A stretch of DNA of 64,000 nucleotides, from positions 434,001-498,000 of the forward strand of contig NZ_QFXK01000009.1 in assembly GCF_003261635.1 (NCBI RefSeq). Reading direction: 5' to 3'. The number at the start of each line of letters is the position of its first letter. The stretch's first letter is position 1. The stretch is from Kribbella monticola (lineage in GTDB: Bacteria; Actinomycetota; Actinomycetes; Propionibacteriales; Kribbellaceae). Position numbers and translations under genes: made by a program. Under the pieces are notes generated by a model that made no database searches, was not told where the DNA came from, and saw only the letters and a program-made list of their open reading frames with translations. Below are positions 1 through 8,767 of the stretch, one piece after another.

Positions 1-230
1 GGGTGATCCCGTTCCCGGAGACGCACGTGATGGAACACGGGCTCTACGTGCTGGAGGGCAAGGCGGTCTACCTGCTCAACAAGGACTGGGTCGAGGTGCA
101 GGAGGGCGACTTCATGTGGCTGCGGTCCTTCTGCCCGCAGGCCTGCTACGCCGGTGGACCGGGCCGGTTCCGCTATCTGCTTTACAAGGACGTCAACCGG
201 CATCCGAAGCTTCCTAGGCATCACCTGTGA
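1..230 (+). CDS. allE: (S)-ureidoglycine aminohydrolase, C-terminal part
   Basis: This is the last 75 or so residues of a cupin enzyme whose 5' part lies before the window. The family releases ammonia from (S)-ureidoglycine, giving (S)-ureidoglycolate, in the allantoin branch of purine breakdown in the cytoplasm. The visible part is the second cupin barrel: an EHGLYVLEGK strand pair, then a stretch with LLNKDWVEVQEGDFMW and an FCPQACYAGG segment, closely matching AllE-type proteins as I know them. The reading frame is open from the first base, so no start can be assigned. The function is inferred from the C-terminal half only. A general ureide-binding cupin is the alternative. Confidence 0.82.
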   Translation, partial: VIPFPETHVMEHGLYVLEGKAVYLLNKDWVEVQEGDFMWLRSFCPQACYAGGPGRFRYLLYKDVNRHPKLPRHHL

Positions 231-247
231 CTGTCGCGAGGTTGTGT

Positions 248-275
248 CGTTAGGCTCTTCGGCGTACGCCTAACG
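248..275. promoter_or_regulatory. Perfect 8-bp inverted repeat before the aminotransferase gene
   Basis: CGTTAGGC at 248-255 is mirrored by GCCTAACG at 268-275 with a 12-base loop. It sits 17 bases after the allE stop and 15 bases before the chosen GTG start of the next gene. It could be a weak terminator for allE (there is no T run) or an operator for the aminotransferase. The sequence does not decide between these. Confidence 0.45.
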
Positions 276-290
276 GTGAAAGGGACCCTC

Positions 291-1550
291 GTGACCAGCA
301 ATGAAGAGTTGACGGCTCAGCGCGACCAAGCGCGTCAGGACTACGAGGCGCTGGTCGCCCGGGGGCTGAAGCTGGATCTCACCCGGGGGAAGCCGTCGCC
401 GGACCAGCTCGACCTCGCGCACGGACTGCTGGAGTTGCAAGGTCCGCCGACCGCGGCCGACGGGACCGACCTGCGCAACTACGGCGGTCTGCACGGCCTG
501 CCGGAGTTGCGGGAGATCTTCAGCGAGGCGCTCCAAGTTCCCGTCGAGCAGTTGCTGGCCGCCGGGAACTCCAGCCTGGAGTTGATGCACGACGCGGTCG
601 TCTTCGCCATGCTCAGCACGCTTCCGGGCGGCGAGCGTCGCTGGGTGGAGGAGCCTGAGGTCGCCTTCCTCTGCCCGGTGCCCGGCTACGACCGGCACTA
701 CGGCATCTGCGAGCGGTACGGCATCACGATGATTCCTGTGCCGATGACGGCCGAGGGACCGGACATGGACGTGGTGGAACGCCTCGTCGCCGAAAATCCT
801 GCGGTCAAAGGCATCTGGTGCGTACCGAAGTACAGCAACCCCGACGGTGTCGTGTACTCCGACGAGACCGTCCGCCGGCTGGCCGCGATGGAGACCGCAG
901 CACCGGACTTCCGGATCTTCTGGGACAACGCGTACGCCGTCCATCACCTGACCGACGAGCCGGCCGAGATCGCCGACGTTCTCGCCCTCGCGGCCGAGCA
1001 CGGTCACGCCGACCGGGTGTTCGTGTTCGGCTCCACCTCGAAGATCACCTTCGCCGGAGCGGGCGTCGCGTTCTTCGGTTCGTCGCCCGCCAACGTGACC
1101 TGGTGGCTGAGCCACACCGTGAAGCGCAGCATCGGGCCGGACAAGATCAACCAGCTGCGGCACGTGCAGTTCCTCAAGGACGCCGACGGTCTGCGCGAGC
1201 ACATGGCCCGGCATGCCGCGGTGATCCGGCCGAAGTTCGACGTGGTGGACAAGATCCTCACGGCCGAACTCGGCGACACCGGCCTCGCGTCCTGGACCAG
1301 CCCGGCCGGCGGCTACTTCATCAGCCTTACGGTCCCCGAGGGGTGTGCCCGCGAGGTGGTCGCGAAGGCGAAGGCGGCCGGCATCGCCCTGACCCCGGCC
1401 GGTGCGACCCACCCGTACGGCGACGAGCCCGCGGACCGCACCATCCGGATCGCCCCGACGTACCCCGATCCGGCCGAACTCGAGACCGCGATCAGCGGTC
1501 TGGCCACCTGCGTCCGGCTAGTTGCTCTTGACAAGCTCTTGAACGCGTAA
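291..1550 (+). CDS. Class Ic aspartate aminotransferase-like PLP enzyme
   Basis: A 419-residue PLP-dependent aminotransferase of the MocR-like group (Pfam Aminotran_MocR). The actinobacterial group includes the Corynebacterium aspartate aminotransferase, which interconverts aspartate/2-oxoglutarate and oxaloacetate/glutamate. The N-terminal substrate loop (LTRGKPSPDQLDLA), the WDNAY segment holding the cofactor aspartate (about residue 213) and the Schiff-base lysine in FGSTSKITFAG (about residue 251) are all present. Length is normal. I chose the GTG at 291 because AAAGGGA lies 5 bases upstream. An in-frame GTG at 276 has no ribosome site and would run into the hairpin at 248-275. Substrate choice beyond aspartate cannot be read from the sequence. 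Confidence 0.86.
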   Translation: MTSNEELTAQRDQARQDYEALVARGLKLDLTRGKPSPDQLDLAHGLLELQGPPTAADGTDLRNYGGLHGLPELREIFSEALQVPVEQLLAAGNSSLELMHDAVVFAMLSTLPGGERRWVEEPEVAFLCPVPGYDRHYGICERYGITMIPVPMTAEGPDMDVVERLVAENPAVKGIWCVPKYSNPDGVVYSDETVRRLAAMETAAPDFRIFWDNAYAVHHLTDEPAEIADVLALAAEHGHADRVFVFGSTSKITFAGAGVAFFGSSPANVTWWLSHTVKRSIGPDKINQLRHVQFLKDADGLREHMARHAAVIRPKFDVVDKILTAELGDTGLASWTSPAGGYFISLTVPEGCAREVVAKAKAAGIALTPAGATHPYGDEPADRTIRIAPTYPDPAELETAISGLATCVRLVALDKLLNA

Positions 1551-1642
1551 CCCTTCCCTGACGCGGCGTGTTCGGGGTTTGTGAACTCTGGACAGGCACG
1601 GCCCAGACACGGTCTACTCACCCTTGATCGACCGGGAGGGCC

Positions 1643-2956
1643 GTGACAGGAATCAGGCTGGACTCCGTGTCCAAGGTGTACGACGGTGGGCAGCTGGCCG
1701 TCAACGAGCTGTCCCTGGAAATCGAGGACGGCGAGTTCATGGTGCTGCTCGGGCCGTCCGGGTGCGGGAAAACGACCGTCCTGCGGATGATCGCGGGGCT
1801 GGAGGACCTGACCAGCGGTTCGGTCTGGTTCGACCGCACTGAGGGCACCGGGCTGACGCCCAGGGACCGCGGTGTCGCGATGGTCTTCCAGAACGGCGCG
1901 CTCTACCCCAACCGGACCGCCCGGGAGAACATCATCTTCCCGTTGCGGATGGCGGGCGAGGACCTGGTCGAGGCGAACGCCAAGGCTTCGGGGCTGGCGC
2001 GCATCCTCGGCATCGACGGCGCGCTCGACCGGTTGCCGCGCACGCTGTCGGGTGGCCAGCGGCAGCGGGTCGCGATCGGCCGGGCCATCGTCCGGCAGCC
2101 CAAGGTGTTCCTGATGGACGAGCCGCTGTCGAACCTGGACGCCACCATGCGCACCGAGTTGCGGCAGGAGATCGGGTCGATGACCCGGGACCTGAAGGTG
2201 ACGACGGTCTACGTCACGCACGACCAGGTGGAGGCGCTCACGCTGGCCGACCGGATCGCGATCATGCGCGACGGCCAGATCGAGGACGTCGGCACCCCGT
2301 CGCAGATCTACGACGACCCGGCGACCGCCTTCACCGCCGGCTTCCTCGGTACGCCGAGGATCAACCTGATGACCGCCACGGTCCGGGTCGCCAGCCACCA
2401 CCGGGTCACGCTGGACTTCGGCAGCCAGTCGATCGCGCTTCCGCCCACCGATCGCCGATCCATGATCCTGCGCGACCACGCCGGTGAGCAGGTCGTCGTC
2501 GGTGCTCGCTCGGACGCCTTCAAGGTGACGTTCGACGGCGGGGAGGCCAACCAGTTGTCCGGCACGATCCGGACGCTGGAATTCCACGGGAACCAGTGGA
2601 TCGCGTTCGTCACCGCGGGAATCGAGCTACTGAACCCCGATCTCATCGGGCGCACCCGGAGTCGTCGGGTCAGAAGCGGCCGGCCGACCTCGCACAGCGC
2701 GGGCTCACGGGTGCACCGTTCGGCGGGGCGCGTGTCCGCGTTGGCGGGCAAGGTGCGGTCCGTGATCGGCCGCGAGTACACGCCGCCGCCGTTGGAGCCG
2801 CTCGCGTCGGCGACGCACCGGCGCTCGGACCTGGTGCTCGAGATCGACAACGTCGCGAATCTCAAAGCGCACGACACGATCCACCTGGTGGTCGACGTCA
2901 ACCGGATCCACATCTTCGACCAGCAAGGCCGCCGGGTCGACCGCGTCAAACGCTAG
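1643..2956 (+). CDS. Sugar-type ABC transporter ATP-binding protein with long C-terminal region
   Basis: A 437-residue ATPase of the MalK/UgpC/MsmK class, which powers carbohydrate ABC importers and often serves several permeases. Walker A GPSGCGKTT is at residues 37-45, the Q-loop glutamine near 83, the LSGGQ signature at 135-139 and Walker B VFLMDE at 155-160. A regulatory TOBE/MOP-like region follows from about residue 245. It is longer than usual and contains a basic, poorly conserved stretch around residues 335-380. The GTG start has GGGAGGG just upstream. No permease or binding protein of the matching sugar family is next to it, so it looks like an orphan, shared ATPase. It converges on the Opp operon with 38 bases between the genes. 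Confidence 0.85.
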   Translation: MTGIRLDSVSKVYDGGQLAVNELSLEIEDGEFMVLLGPSGCGKTTVLRMIAGLEDLTSGSVWFDRTEGTGLTPRDRGVAMVFQNGALYPNRTARENIIFPLRMAGEDLVEANAKASGLARILGIDGALDRLPRTLSGGQRQRVAIGRAIVRQPKVFLMDEPLSNLDATMRTELRQEIGSMTRDLKVTTVYVTHDQVEALTLADRIAIMRDGQIEDVGTPSQIYDDPATAFTAGFLGTPRINLMTATVRVASHHRVTLDFGSQSIALPPTDRRSMILRDHAGEQVVVGARSDAFKVTFDGGEANQLSGTIRTLEFHGNQWIAFVTAGIELLNPDLIGRTRSRRVRSGRPTSHSAGSRVHRSAGRVSALAGKVRSVIGREYTPPPLEPLASATHRRSDLVLEIDNVANLKAHDTIHLVVDVNRIHIFDQQGRRVDRVKR

Positions 2957-2994
2957 CCGTTCTTGCCGCCGGGCGGACCGACGTGGGGATCGGA

Positions 2995-4080
2995 TCAGGC
3001 GGCGCCGGTGTCCGGTGGGGTGACGGCCGGGTCCGGGGAGGTGAAGCCGGGGTCGGGTTGGGCGACGTGGCAAGCGGCGGTGTGGCGTTCGCCGAGCAGC
3101 CGGAGCTTCGGCGTGATGTGGTGGCACTCGTCGATCGCCAACGGGCAGCGCCAGCGGAACCGGCAACCGGGGGTCGGGTCGATGACCTTCGGCGGTTCGC
3201 CCGTGTCACCCTCGACGCCGACACTGAGCGGTGCGCGCGGATCGGGCACCGCGCCGAGCAACAGATCCGTGTACGGGTGTTTCGGGTCGGCCAGGACGGA
3301 CTCCGCCGGACCGGACTCGACGATGTGACCGGCGTACATGATCATCAGCCGGTCGGCGACGTACCGGGCGCTGGCGATGTCGTGCGTGATGTAGAGGAAC
3401 GACACCCCGGCCGACTCGCGTAGCTCGGCCATCAGGTTGAGCAGGCCGATCCGGATCGACACGTCGAGCATCGAGACCGGCTCGTCGGCCAGGATCAACT
3501 TGGGCTGGTGCGCGAGTGCCTGCGCGAAGCCGATCCGCTGCCGCTGACCACCGCTGAGTTCATACGGATAGCGATGAAGGATGTCGGCGGCCGGTGCCAG
3601 GCCGACCTGCTCGACCACCCGCGCGGCTTCGTCGTACCGCTGGTCGCGGGTGAGGTCGGGGTTGTGCAGTTTCAGGCTGCGCAGGATGCCGTGCGAGACG
3701 CGGAAGGCGGGGTTGAGCGAGCTGAACGGATCCTGGAAGACCATCGGAACGTCGCCGCGGTACGCGAGTTGCTCCCGGCGTGACCGCATCGCAGACACGG
3801 GCCGACCCTGGTAGTAGATCTCGCCGCTGGTCGGCTTGTAGACGCCCGCCAGCAGCCGGGCGATCGTGCTCTTGCCGCTGCCGCTCTCTCCGGCCAGTGC
3901 GACGATCTCCTGGCGTTCGACGGTGAGGTTCACGTCGTCGACCGCGTGCAGCATCTTGCGGGAGAAGCCGCGGCCGACCCGGAAGTGCTGAGTCAGGTTC
4001 TTGGTCTCCAGCAGCGGGCCGGTCGACGCGTCCGCGGCCGAGTCGGCGGGGGAGAGCCTGTCGGTGCTGACCTCGGTCAT
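2995..4080 (-). CDS. Opp/Dpp-type ABC importer ATP-binding protein (OppF-like)
   Basis: A 361-residue ATPase, last gene of the importer operon 2995-9700. Walker A GESGSGKST lies at about residues 64-72, followed by LSGGQRQRIGFAQAL and Walker B LILADEPVSMLD. The C-terminal oligopeptide-transporter domain holds a Cys-rich segment (PGCRFRWRCPLAIDEC), which in this family can carry an iron-sulfur site of unclear role. The ATG start at 4080 overlaps the stop of the upstream ATPase as ATGA, so the two are translationally coupled. The open frame extends further upstream without a plausible start. The protein should form the heterodimeric motor with the 4077-5069 product at the cytoplasmic face of the membrane. 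Confidence 0.9.
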   Translation of the reverse strand: MTEVSTDRLSPADSAADASTGPLLETKNLTQHFRVGRGFSRKMLHAVDDVNLTVERQEIVALAGESGSGKSTIARLLAGVYKPTSGEIYYQGRPVSAMRSRREQLAYRGDVPMVFQDPFSSLNPAFRVSHGILRSLKLHNPDLTRDQRYDEAARVVEQVGLAPAADILHRYPYELSGGQRQRIGFAQALAHQPKLILADEPVSMLDVSIRIGLLNLMAELRESAGVSFLYITHDIASARYVADRLMIMYAGHIVESGPAESVLADPKHPYTDLLLGAVPDPRAPLSVGVEGDTGEPPKVIDPTPGCRFRWRCPLAIDECHHITPKLRLLGERHTAACHVAQPDPGFTSPDPAVTPPDTGAA

Positions 4081-5069
4081 GAGGTCGCCTCCTGCTTCGG
4101 TTCGGTCAGTACGCCGTCGGGTGCGTGCAGCAGGCACCGGGCCTGCACGGCTCCGACCTGGTAGAGGTCGGGCTCGATCTTGGGGCAGTCGCCGAACGCC
4201 ACCGGGCACCGGGGATGGAAGCGGCACCCGCTCGGTGGATGGGCCAGGTTCGGCGGGCTGCCCGGGATTCCGGTCAGCGGGACCTTCGGCCCGCGGATCG
4301 ACGGGAAGGCGTCGAGCAATCCCTTGCTGTACGGGTGGGCCGGATGATCGAACACGGCCCGGGTCGCGCCGAGCTCGACCACCTGGCCGGCGTACATGAC
4401 CAGCAGTTGGTCGGAGAAGTGGCTGACCAGGGACATGTCGTGGGTGACGAAGACGACCGCGAAGCCGAGTTGCCGCTGCAACTCCTTGATCTGCACCATC
4501 AGCGAGCGCTGGGCGACGACATCGAGCGCCGACGTCGGCTCGTCCATGATGATGAGATCGGGCGTGAACAGCAGCGCCATCGCGATCATCGCCCGCTGCC
4601 GCATGCCACCGCTGAGCTGGTGCGGGTAGCTCTTCAAGTGGATCGGGTCGATGCCGACCAACCGCAGTACTTCGGCAGGACGGTCGTCGGCCACCGGCTC
4701 GTCGTGGGCCATGATCGCGTCGTGGAACTGGGCGCCGATGCTCTTCACCGGATTGAGCGCGTTCATCGCGCTCTGCATCACCACGGAGAAGTCGCGCCAG
4801 CGCAACGCCGCCAGCTCCTTCTCGCTCATCGCCACGAGGTTCTGGCCCTGGAACAGCACGCTGCCGCCGGTGATGGCGGCCGGTGGACTCAGCAGTTGGG
4901 CGATGGCGAACAGCAGCGTCGACTTGCCGCAGCCCGACTCACCGACCACGCCGACGAACTCACCGGCGTGCACCTCGAGATCCACCCGGTCGACCGCGAC
5001 CACCGGCTGGTCGCCGGTGTCGTATTCGACGGTGAGATCGCGGACCTCAAGAATTGGCTGACTTGGCAC
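4077..5069 (-). CDS. Opp/Dpp-type ABC importer ATP-binding protein (OppD-like)
   Basis: A 330-residue ATPase paired with the OppF-like protein. Walker A GESGCGKST is at about residues 43-51, the signature reads LSGGMRQRAMIAMAL and Walker B LIIMDEPTSALD. The C-terminal signature of this family, with PGSPPNLAHPPSGCRFHPRC, is present. The GTG start is preceded by GGAGGCGAC. Its 5' end overlaps the 3' end of the upstream permease by 23 bases. Together with the OppF-like gene it completes a two-ATPase, two-permease importer. Confidence 0.9.
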   Translation of the reverse strand: MPSQPILEVRDLTVEYDTGDQPVVAVDRVDLEVHAGEFVGVVGESGCGKSTLLFAIAQLLSPPAAITGGSVLFQGQNLVAMSEKELAALRWRDFSVVMQSAMNALNPVKSIGAQFHDAIMAHDEPVADDRPAEVLRLVGIDPIHLKSYPHQLSGGMRQRAMIAMALLFTPDLIIMDEPTSALDVVAQRSLMVQIKELQRQLGFAVVFVTHDMSLVSHFSDQLLVMYAGQVVELGATRAVFDHPAHPYSKGLLDAFPSIRGPKVPLTGIPGSPPNLAHPPSGCRFHPRCPVAFGDCPKIEPDLYQVGAVQARCLLHAPDGVLTEPKQEATS

Positions 5070-5982
5070 GTCGCCTCCGAACCGGGCGCAGGGCGGGGTT
5101 GCTGATCTCGTCGAACGCGTAGTTGAGCAGGGCGAAGGCGACGCCGAGCAGGGCGACCGCGAGGCCGGGGGACAGGGCCCAGGCCGGTAGTCCGTTCACC
5201 AGCGCACCTTGGTTCTGCGCCCAGTAGAGCATCGTGCCCCAGCTGAGCGAGTTGGGATCGCCGAGTCCGAGGAACTGCAGGCCGGCCGCCGTCAGAACGG
5301 AGTACAGAGCGGCGCCGAGGAAGTTCGCGACGATCAGCGAGATCATCGTCGGCAGCATCTCGACCACGATGATGTACGACCGGCGCTCGCCGCGGCACCG
5401 GGCCGATTCGAGGAAGTCCCGGTTGCGCAGCGACAGCGCCTGCGCGCGCATCTGCCGGGCGCCGTACGACCAGCCGGTCAGGATCAGCACGATGATGATG
5501 ACCGTCAGATTGCCTTTGCCCGCGTACGTCGCCAGCACGATGATCAGCGGGAAGGTCGGGAGCACCAGGAAGATGTCGGTCAGCATCGACAGACCGTCGT
5601 CGGCGAAACCGCCGAGGTAGGCGGCCGAGACGCCGATGACCACCGACAGGATGGTCGCCCCGAGCCCTGCGACGACGGCGATGACGAGCGATTCACGGGT
5701 GCTGTAGATCAGTTCGGCGTACACGTCCTGGCCGAGGCCCGTCGTACCGAGCCAGTGCTTGCCCGACGGTCCTTCCAGCGGCAGGTCGCCGATTGCGCGT
5801 GGATCTCCGTGCAGCCAGGGGACGAACAGGTGCGGGAACGCGGCGAGCAGGACGAACAGCACCAGCAAAGCGGCGCCCAGCATGGCTTTGCGGTTGCGCA
5901 TGACGGCCCGCAACAGTCCGCCCCGCGGGCGACGGCCCGCACTGGGCGCGGTAGTGGCAGTACCGGCGACGATCGCACTCAT
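5047..5982 (-). CDS. Opp/Dpp-type ABC importer permease (OppC-like)
   Basis: A 311-residue inner-membrane permease. A short cytoplasmic N-terminus with an RNRKAMLGAALL segment leads into the first membrane helix. About five more helices follow, and the EAA coupling loop appears as SARCRGERRSYIIVVEMLP. The start at 5982 gives the usual OppC length; the open frame goes on upstream but would overlap the OppB-like gene. Only seven bases separate it from that gene. It forms the membrane channel with the OppB-like permease and delivers the substrate from the lipoprotein encoded at 7026-8735. Confidence 0.88.
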   Translation of the reverse strand: MSAIVAGTATTAPSAGRRPRGGLLRAVMRNRKAMLGAALLVLFVLLAAFPHLFVPWLHGDPRAIGDLPLEGPSGKHWLGTTGLGQDVYAELIYSTRESLVIAVVAGLGATILSVVIGVSAAYLGGFADDGLSMLTDIFLVLPTFPLIIVLATYAGKGNLTVIIIVLILTGWSYGARQMRAQALSLRNRDFLESARCRGERRSYIIVVEMLPTMISLIVANFLGAALYSVLTAAGLQFLGLGDPNSLSWGTMLYWAQNQGALVNGLPAWALSPGLAVALLGVAFALLNYAFDEISNPALRPVRRRRAKSANS

Positions 5983-5989
5983 TGGTGGC

Positions 5990-6988
5990 TCACCCCTTCG
6001 TCCGGGCTCGGGGATCGAGCAGGAAGACCGCGAAGTCGCAGAGCAGGACACAGATGAGTACGGCGAGCGTCACCAGCAGGAAGAGGGCCTGCAGCAACGG
6101 ATAGTCCGTACTCACGGTGGCGTTGTAGAACATGTAACCGAGTCCGGGGTAGTTGAAGACGTACTCGACCAGGATCGTGCCGGAGATGACGAAGCCGAGC
6201 GACATCGCGAACCCGGACAGGTTGGGCAGGAACGCGTTGCGGCCGGCGTACCCGAACATGATCCGCCGGTTCGGGATGCCCTTGGCCCGGGCCATCCGGA
6301 CGTAGTCCTCGGCCAGCGTGGCGATCATGTTGTTGCGCATGGTCAGGATCCAGCCGCCGACCGCGGTGATCAAGATCGTCCCGGCCGGCAGGATGCCGTG
6401 TTCGAGCACGCTCAGGATGAACTCACCGTTGAAGCCCGGCGTCAGGCCCTGCTCGTAGTTGAAGTCGTTGGGCAGCAGCGGGTTGTTGCCAATGGCAAAC
6501 AACGAGATCAGCAGCAGCGCCACCCAGAAGTACGGCAGTGCCGAGGTGACGATGAAGACCGGCGGCACGATCCCGTCGATCAGCCCGCCGCGCCGCCAGC
6601 CCGCGATGGTGCCGATCAGGGTGCCGAGCACGAACGCCAGGATGGTCGCGATGCCGACCAGGCCGAGCGTCCACGGCAGCGCATGGCCGATCAGCGAGGT
6701 GACCGGTACGCCGAGGCTGCTGCCGATCGACACTCCCCAGTGCCCGGTCACCATCGCCTTCAGGTACTCGACGTACTGGAGCAGGATGTTCTTGTCCGGG
6801 TCGAAGCCGAACTCGGCCAGCACGGTGCGCAACTGCTCCGGCGAGACCACCGAGCCGCCCTTGCTGAACCTCTCCCGCAAGGCCTGCTCGGGACTGCCCG
6901 GCATCATCCGGGGGATGAAGAAGTTCAGCGTCATGGCCGCCCAGAGAGTGAGCACGAAGAAACCGAGGCGGCGGATCAGATACCTCAC
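5990..6988 (-). CDS. Opp/Dpp-type ABC importer permease (OppB-like)
   Basis: A 332-residue permease with the N-terminal OppB hallmark YLIRRLGFFVLTLWAAM, about six membrane helices, and an EAA loop region around DYVRMARAKGIPNRRI. The periplasm-side segment LLPNDFNYEQGL and the surrounding insertion are longer than in classical dipeptide permeases. Similar insertions occur in Opp-type systems that carry oligosaccharides, though I infer this only loosely. The GTG start at 6988 lies 37 bases after the stop of the binding-protein gene. Confidence 0.88.
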   Translation of the reverse strand: MRYLIRRLGFFVLTLWAAMTLNFFIPRMMPGSPEQALRERFSKGGSVVSPEQLRTVLAEFGFDPDKNILLQYVEYLKAMVTGHWGVSIGSSLGVPVTSLIGHALPWTLGLVGIATILAFVLGTLIGTIAGWRRGGLIDGIVPPVFIVTSALPYFWVALLLISLFAIGNNPLLPNDFNYEQGLTPGFNGEFILSVLEHGILPAGTILITAVGGWILTMRNNMIATLAEDYVRMARAKGIPNRRIMFGYAGRNAFLPNLSGFAMSLGFVISGTILVEYVFNYPGLGYMFYNATVSTDYPLLQALFLLVTLAVLICVLLCDFAVFLLDPRARTKG

Positions 6989-7025
6989 GGGGGGTCAGCT
7001 CCTTGTGCTCACTCTCGCGGACGAC

Positions 7026-8735
7026 TTACTTCTGCGCGGACTTCGAGTACAGGTTCGCGAGCACCTGACCGACGTCGGGGATGTTGTACGGCGCCGGCTG
7101 GGCATAGGGGTTGTCCTGCGTCGGCCAGCCCTCGAGGTCCTTGGTGTTGTACTGGTACCAGTCGACCGACTCGGTGGTCGGGATGAGCGGCACGTCCTTG
7201 ATCATGTACGACGAGATCTGCTTGATCAGCTTGACCTGCGTGTCCGGGTCGGCACTCGCGTACTGGTCGAACAGCTTGTCCACCTCGGGCTTCATGTAGC
7301 GCGAGTAGTTGCTGCTGGCCTGCTTGCCGATCGGCGCGCTGTTCTTGGAGTACAGCAGCTGCCGCAGTTCGTAGTACGGCGTCGGGCCACCGGAGAGGCT
7401 GGAGTAGGCCAGGTCGTAGTCACCGGTGAAGAGCTTCTGGTTGTACGACTGCTGCTGCAGGTCCTGGACGGTCAGCTCGATCCCGACCTTGGCGAGCTGC
7501 TGCTTGACGACCGCGAGCGAGGCGTCCCAGTCGGTGTAGCCGGTGACCGTGATGACGTTGAGCTTGAGCGGGTTGGACGACGAGTACCCGGCGCCCTGCA
7601 GCAGTTGCTTGGCCTTGTCCTGGTTCGGCTTGTCGTAGCCGGCCGCCGCGAGCGCGTCCTTGTCGAAGTACTTGTCGAAGGTCGGGGTGACGACGCCGGT
7701 CTGGTTGGCGGCCGGCTGGTAGCCGCTCTCACCGATCTTGGAGATCTGCTCGCGGTCGAGGGCGTAGGCGATGGCCTGGCGAACGGCCAGGTTGCTGGTC
7801 ACCTTGTGCGACGGGTCGAGGTTGGGGATGATCGCGACGTTCGCGGTCGGCGGGAACCAGTAGTTGTTCTGCGGCGACTTCGACTTGTAGAACTTGTCGA
7901 TGTTCGGGATGTACTGGCCGCCCCATTGCGCCTTGCCGCTGGCCAGGTCGAGGTTGGCCGGGTTGTTGTCCAGGTACGCCGGGTACTGCACCTTGTCGAC
8001 GTACGGCTTGCCCGGCTGCCAGTAGTTGCTGTTGGCAACGTAGGAGATGTTGTTGCTGCTGCACGAGCCGACCGTGAACGGACCGGTGCCGATCGGCTTG
8101 GTGTCGGCCCAGGTGCCCGGCTTGGACGCCGCCTCGCCGGTGGACCAGATGTGCTTGGGGACGATGCCGACCTGGTTGGCGAAGTTGAAGAAGTACGGCT
8201 CGGCGGCCGCCTTGAACTTCATCGTCACCTTGTCGCCGCTGGCGGTGACACTGGTCAGGCCCGCACCGGTCCACAGCGAGTACAGGTCGAGGGCCGGCTG
8301 CGCCTTCATCTGGTTGAAGGTGTAGACGACGTCGTCGGCGGTGAAGGGCTGGCCGTCGCTCCACTTCACACCGGACCGGATCGTGAAGACGATCGAGTCC
8401 TTCTTCGGCGACCAGGCGAACGCGGTCGCGAGCATCGGGGTGGTGGCACCGCTCTTGAGGACGTTGACGAAGGTCAGCGGCTCGTAGACGAAGCCGAGCG
8501 CCTGCTGGTTGACCGCCGGGTTGAACGGGTTGAACTGGCACGGCCAGGTCTGCCCGCCGACGTTGGCGATCGTGACCGTGCCGCCCTTCTTGTACGTCCC
8601 CTGGCCGCCGCCGCTGCTCGATGCCTGCGGGGTGCCCGACGACGCGCCCCCGATCGGTTTGTCACCACCGCCACAGCCCGCGGCCAGTAGACCGACCGCA
8701 ATCGCGGTGACGGCGACACGCTTGATGGCCCTCAT
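7026..8735 (-). CDS. Family 5 extracellular solute-binding lipoprotein of the Opp-type importer
   Basis: A 569-residue secreted lipoprotein. Residues 1-21 (MRAIKRVAVT, then AIAVGLLAAGC) form a signal peptide with lipobox LAAGC, so Cys21 should be lipid-anchored. A Gly/Ser-rich tether and the large SBP_bac_5 fold follow. The ATG at 8735 gives a classical signal peptide. Another ATG at 8771, with GAGGAGG upstream and ATGA overlap with the kinase gene, adds MIIRSSSERQKR and is a real alternative start. The substrate is not visible in the sequence. The genetic link to a ROK sugar kinase and a ROK repressor suggests an oligosaccharide rather than a peptide. Confidence 0.87.
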   Translation of the reverse strand: MRAIKRVAVTAIAVGLLAAGCGGGDKPIGGASSGTPQASSSGGGQGTYKKGGTVTIANVGGQTWPCQFNPFNPAVNQQALGFVYEPLTFVNVLKSGATTPMLATAFAWSPKKDSIVFTIRSGVKWSDGQPFTADDVVYTFNQMKAQPALDLYSLWTGAGLTSVTASGDKVTMKFKAAAEPYFFNFANQVGIVPKHIWSTGEAASKPGTWADTKPIGTGPFTVGSCSSNNISYVANSNYWQPGKPYVDKVQYPAYLDNNPANLDLASGKAQWGGQYIPNIDKFYKSKSPQNNYWFPPTANVAIIPNLDPSHKVTSNLAVRQAIAYALDREQISKIGESGYQPAANQTGVVTPTFDKYFDKDALAAAGYDKPNQDKAKQLLQGAGYSSSNPLKLNVITVTGYTDWDASLAVVKQQLAKVGIELTVQDLQQQSYNQKLFTGDYDLAYSSLSGGPTPYYELRQLLYSKNSAPIGKQASSNYSRYMKPEVDKLFDQYASADPDTQVKLIKQISSYMIKDVPLIPTTESVDWYQYNTKDLEGWPTQDNPYAQPAPYNIPDVGQVLANLYSKSAQK

Positions 8736-8767
8736 CCTCTTCTGCCTTTCACTACTGGAACGAATGA

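Noticed and set aside
276-290. GTG at 276 as start of the aminotransferase
   Set aside because: No ribosome site, and it overlaps the edge of the hairpin at 248-275. GTG 291 has AAAGGGA at good spacing.
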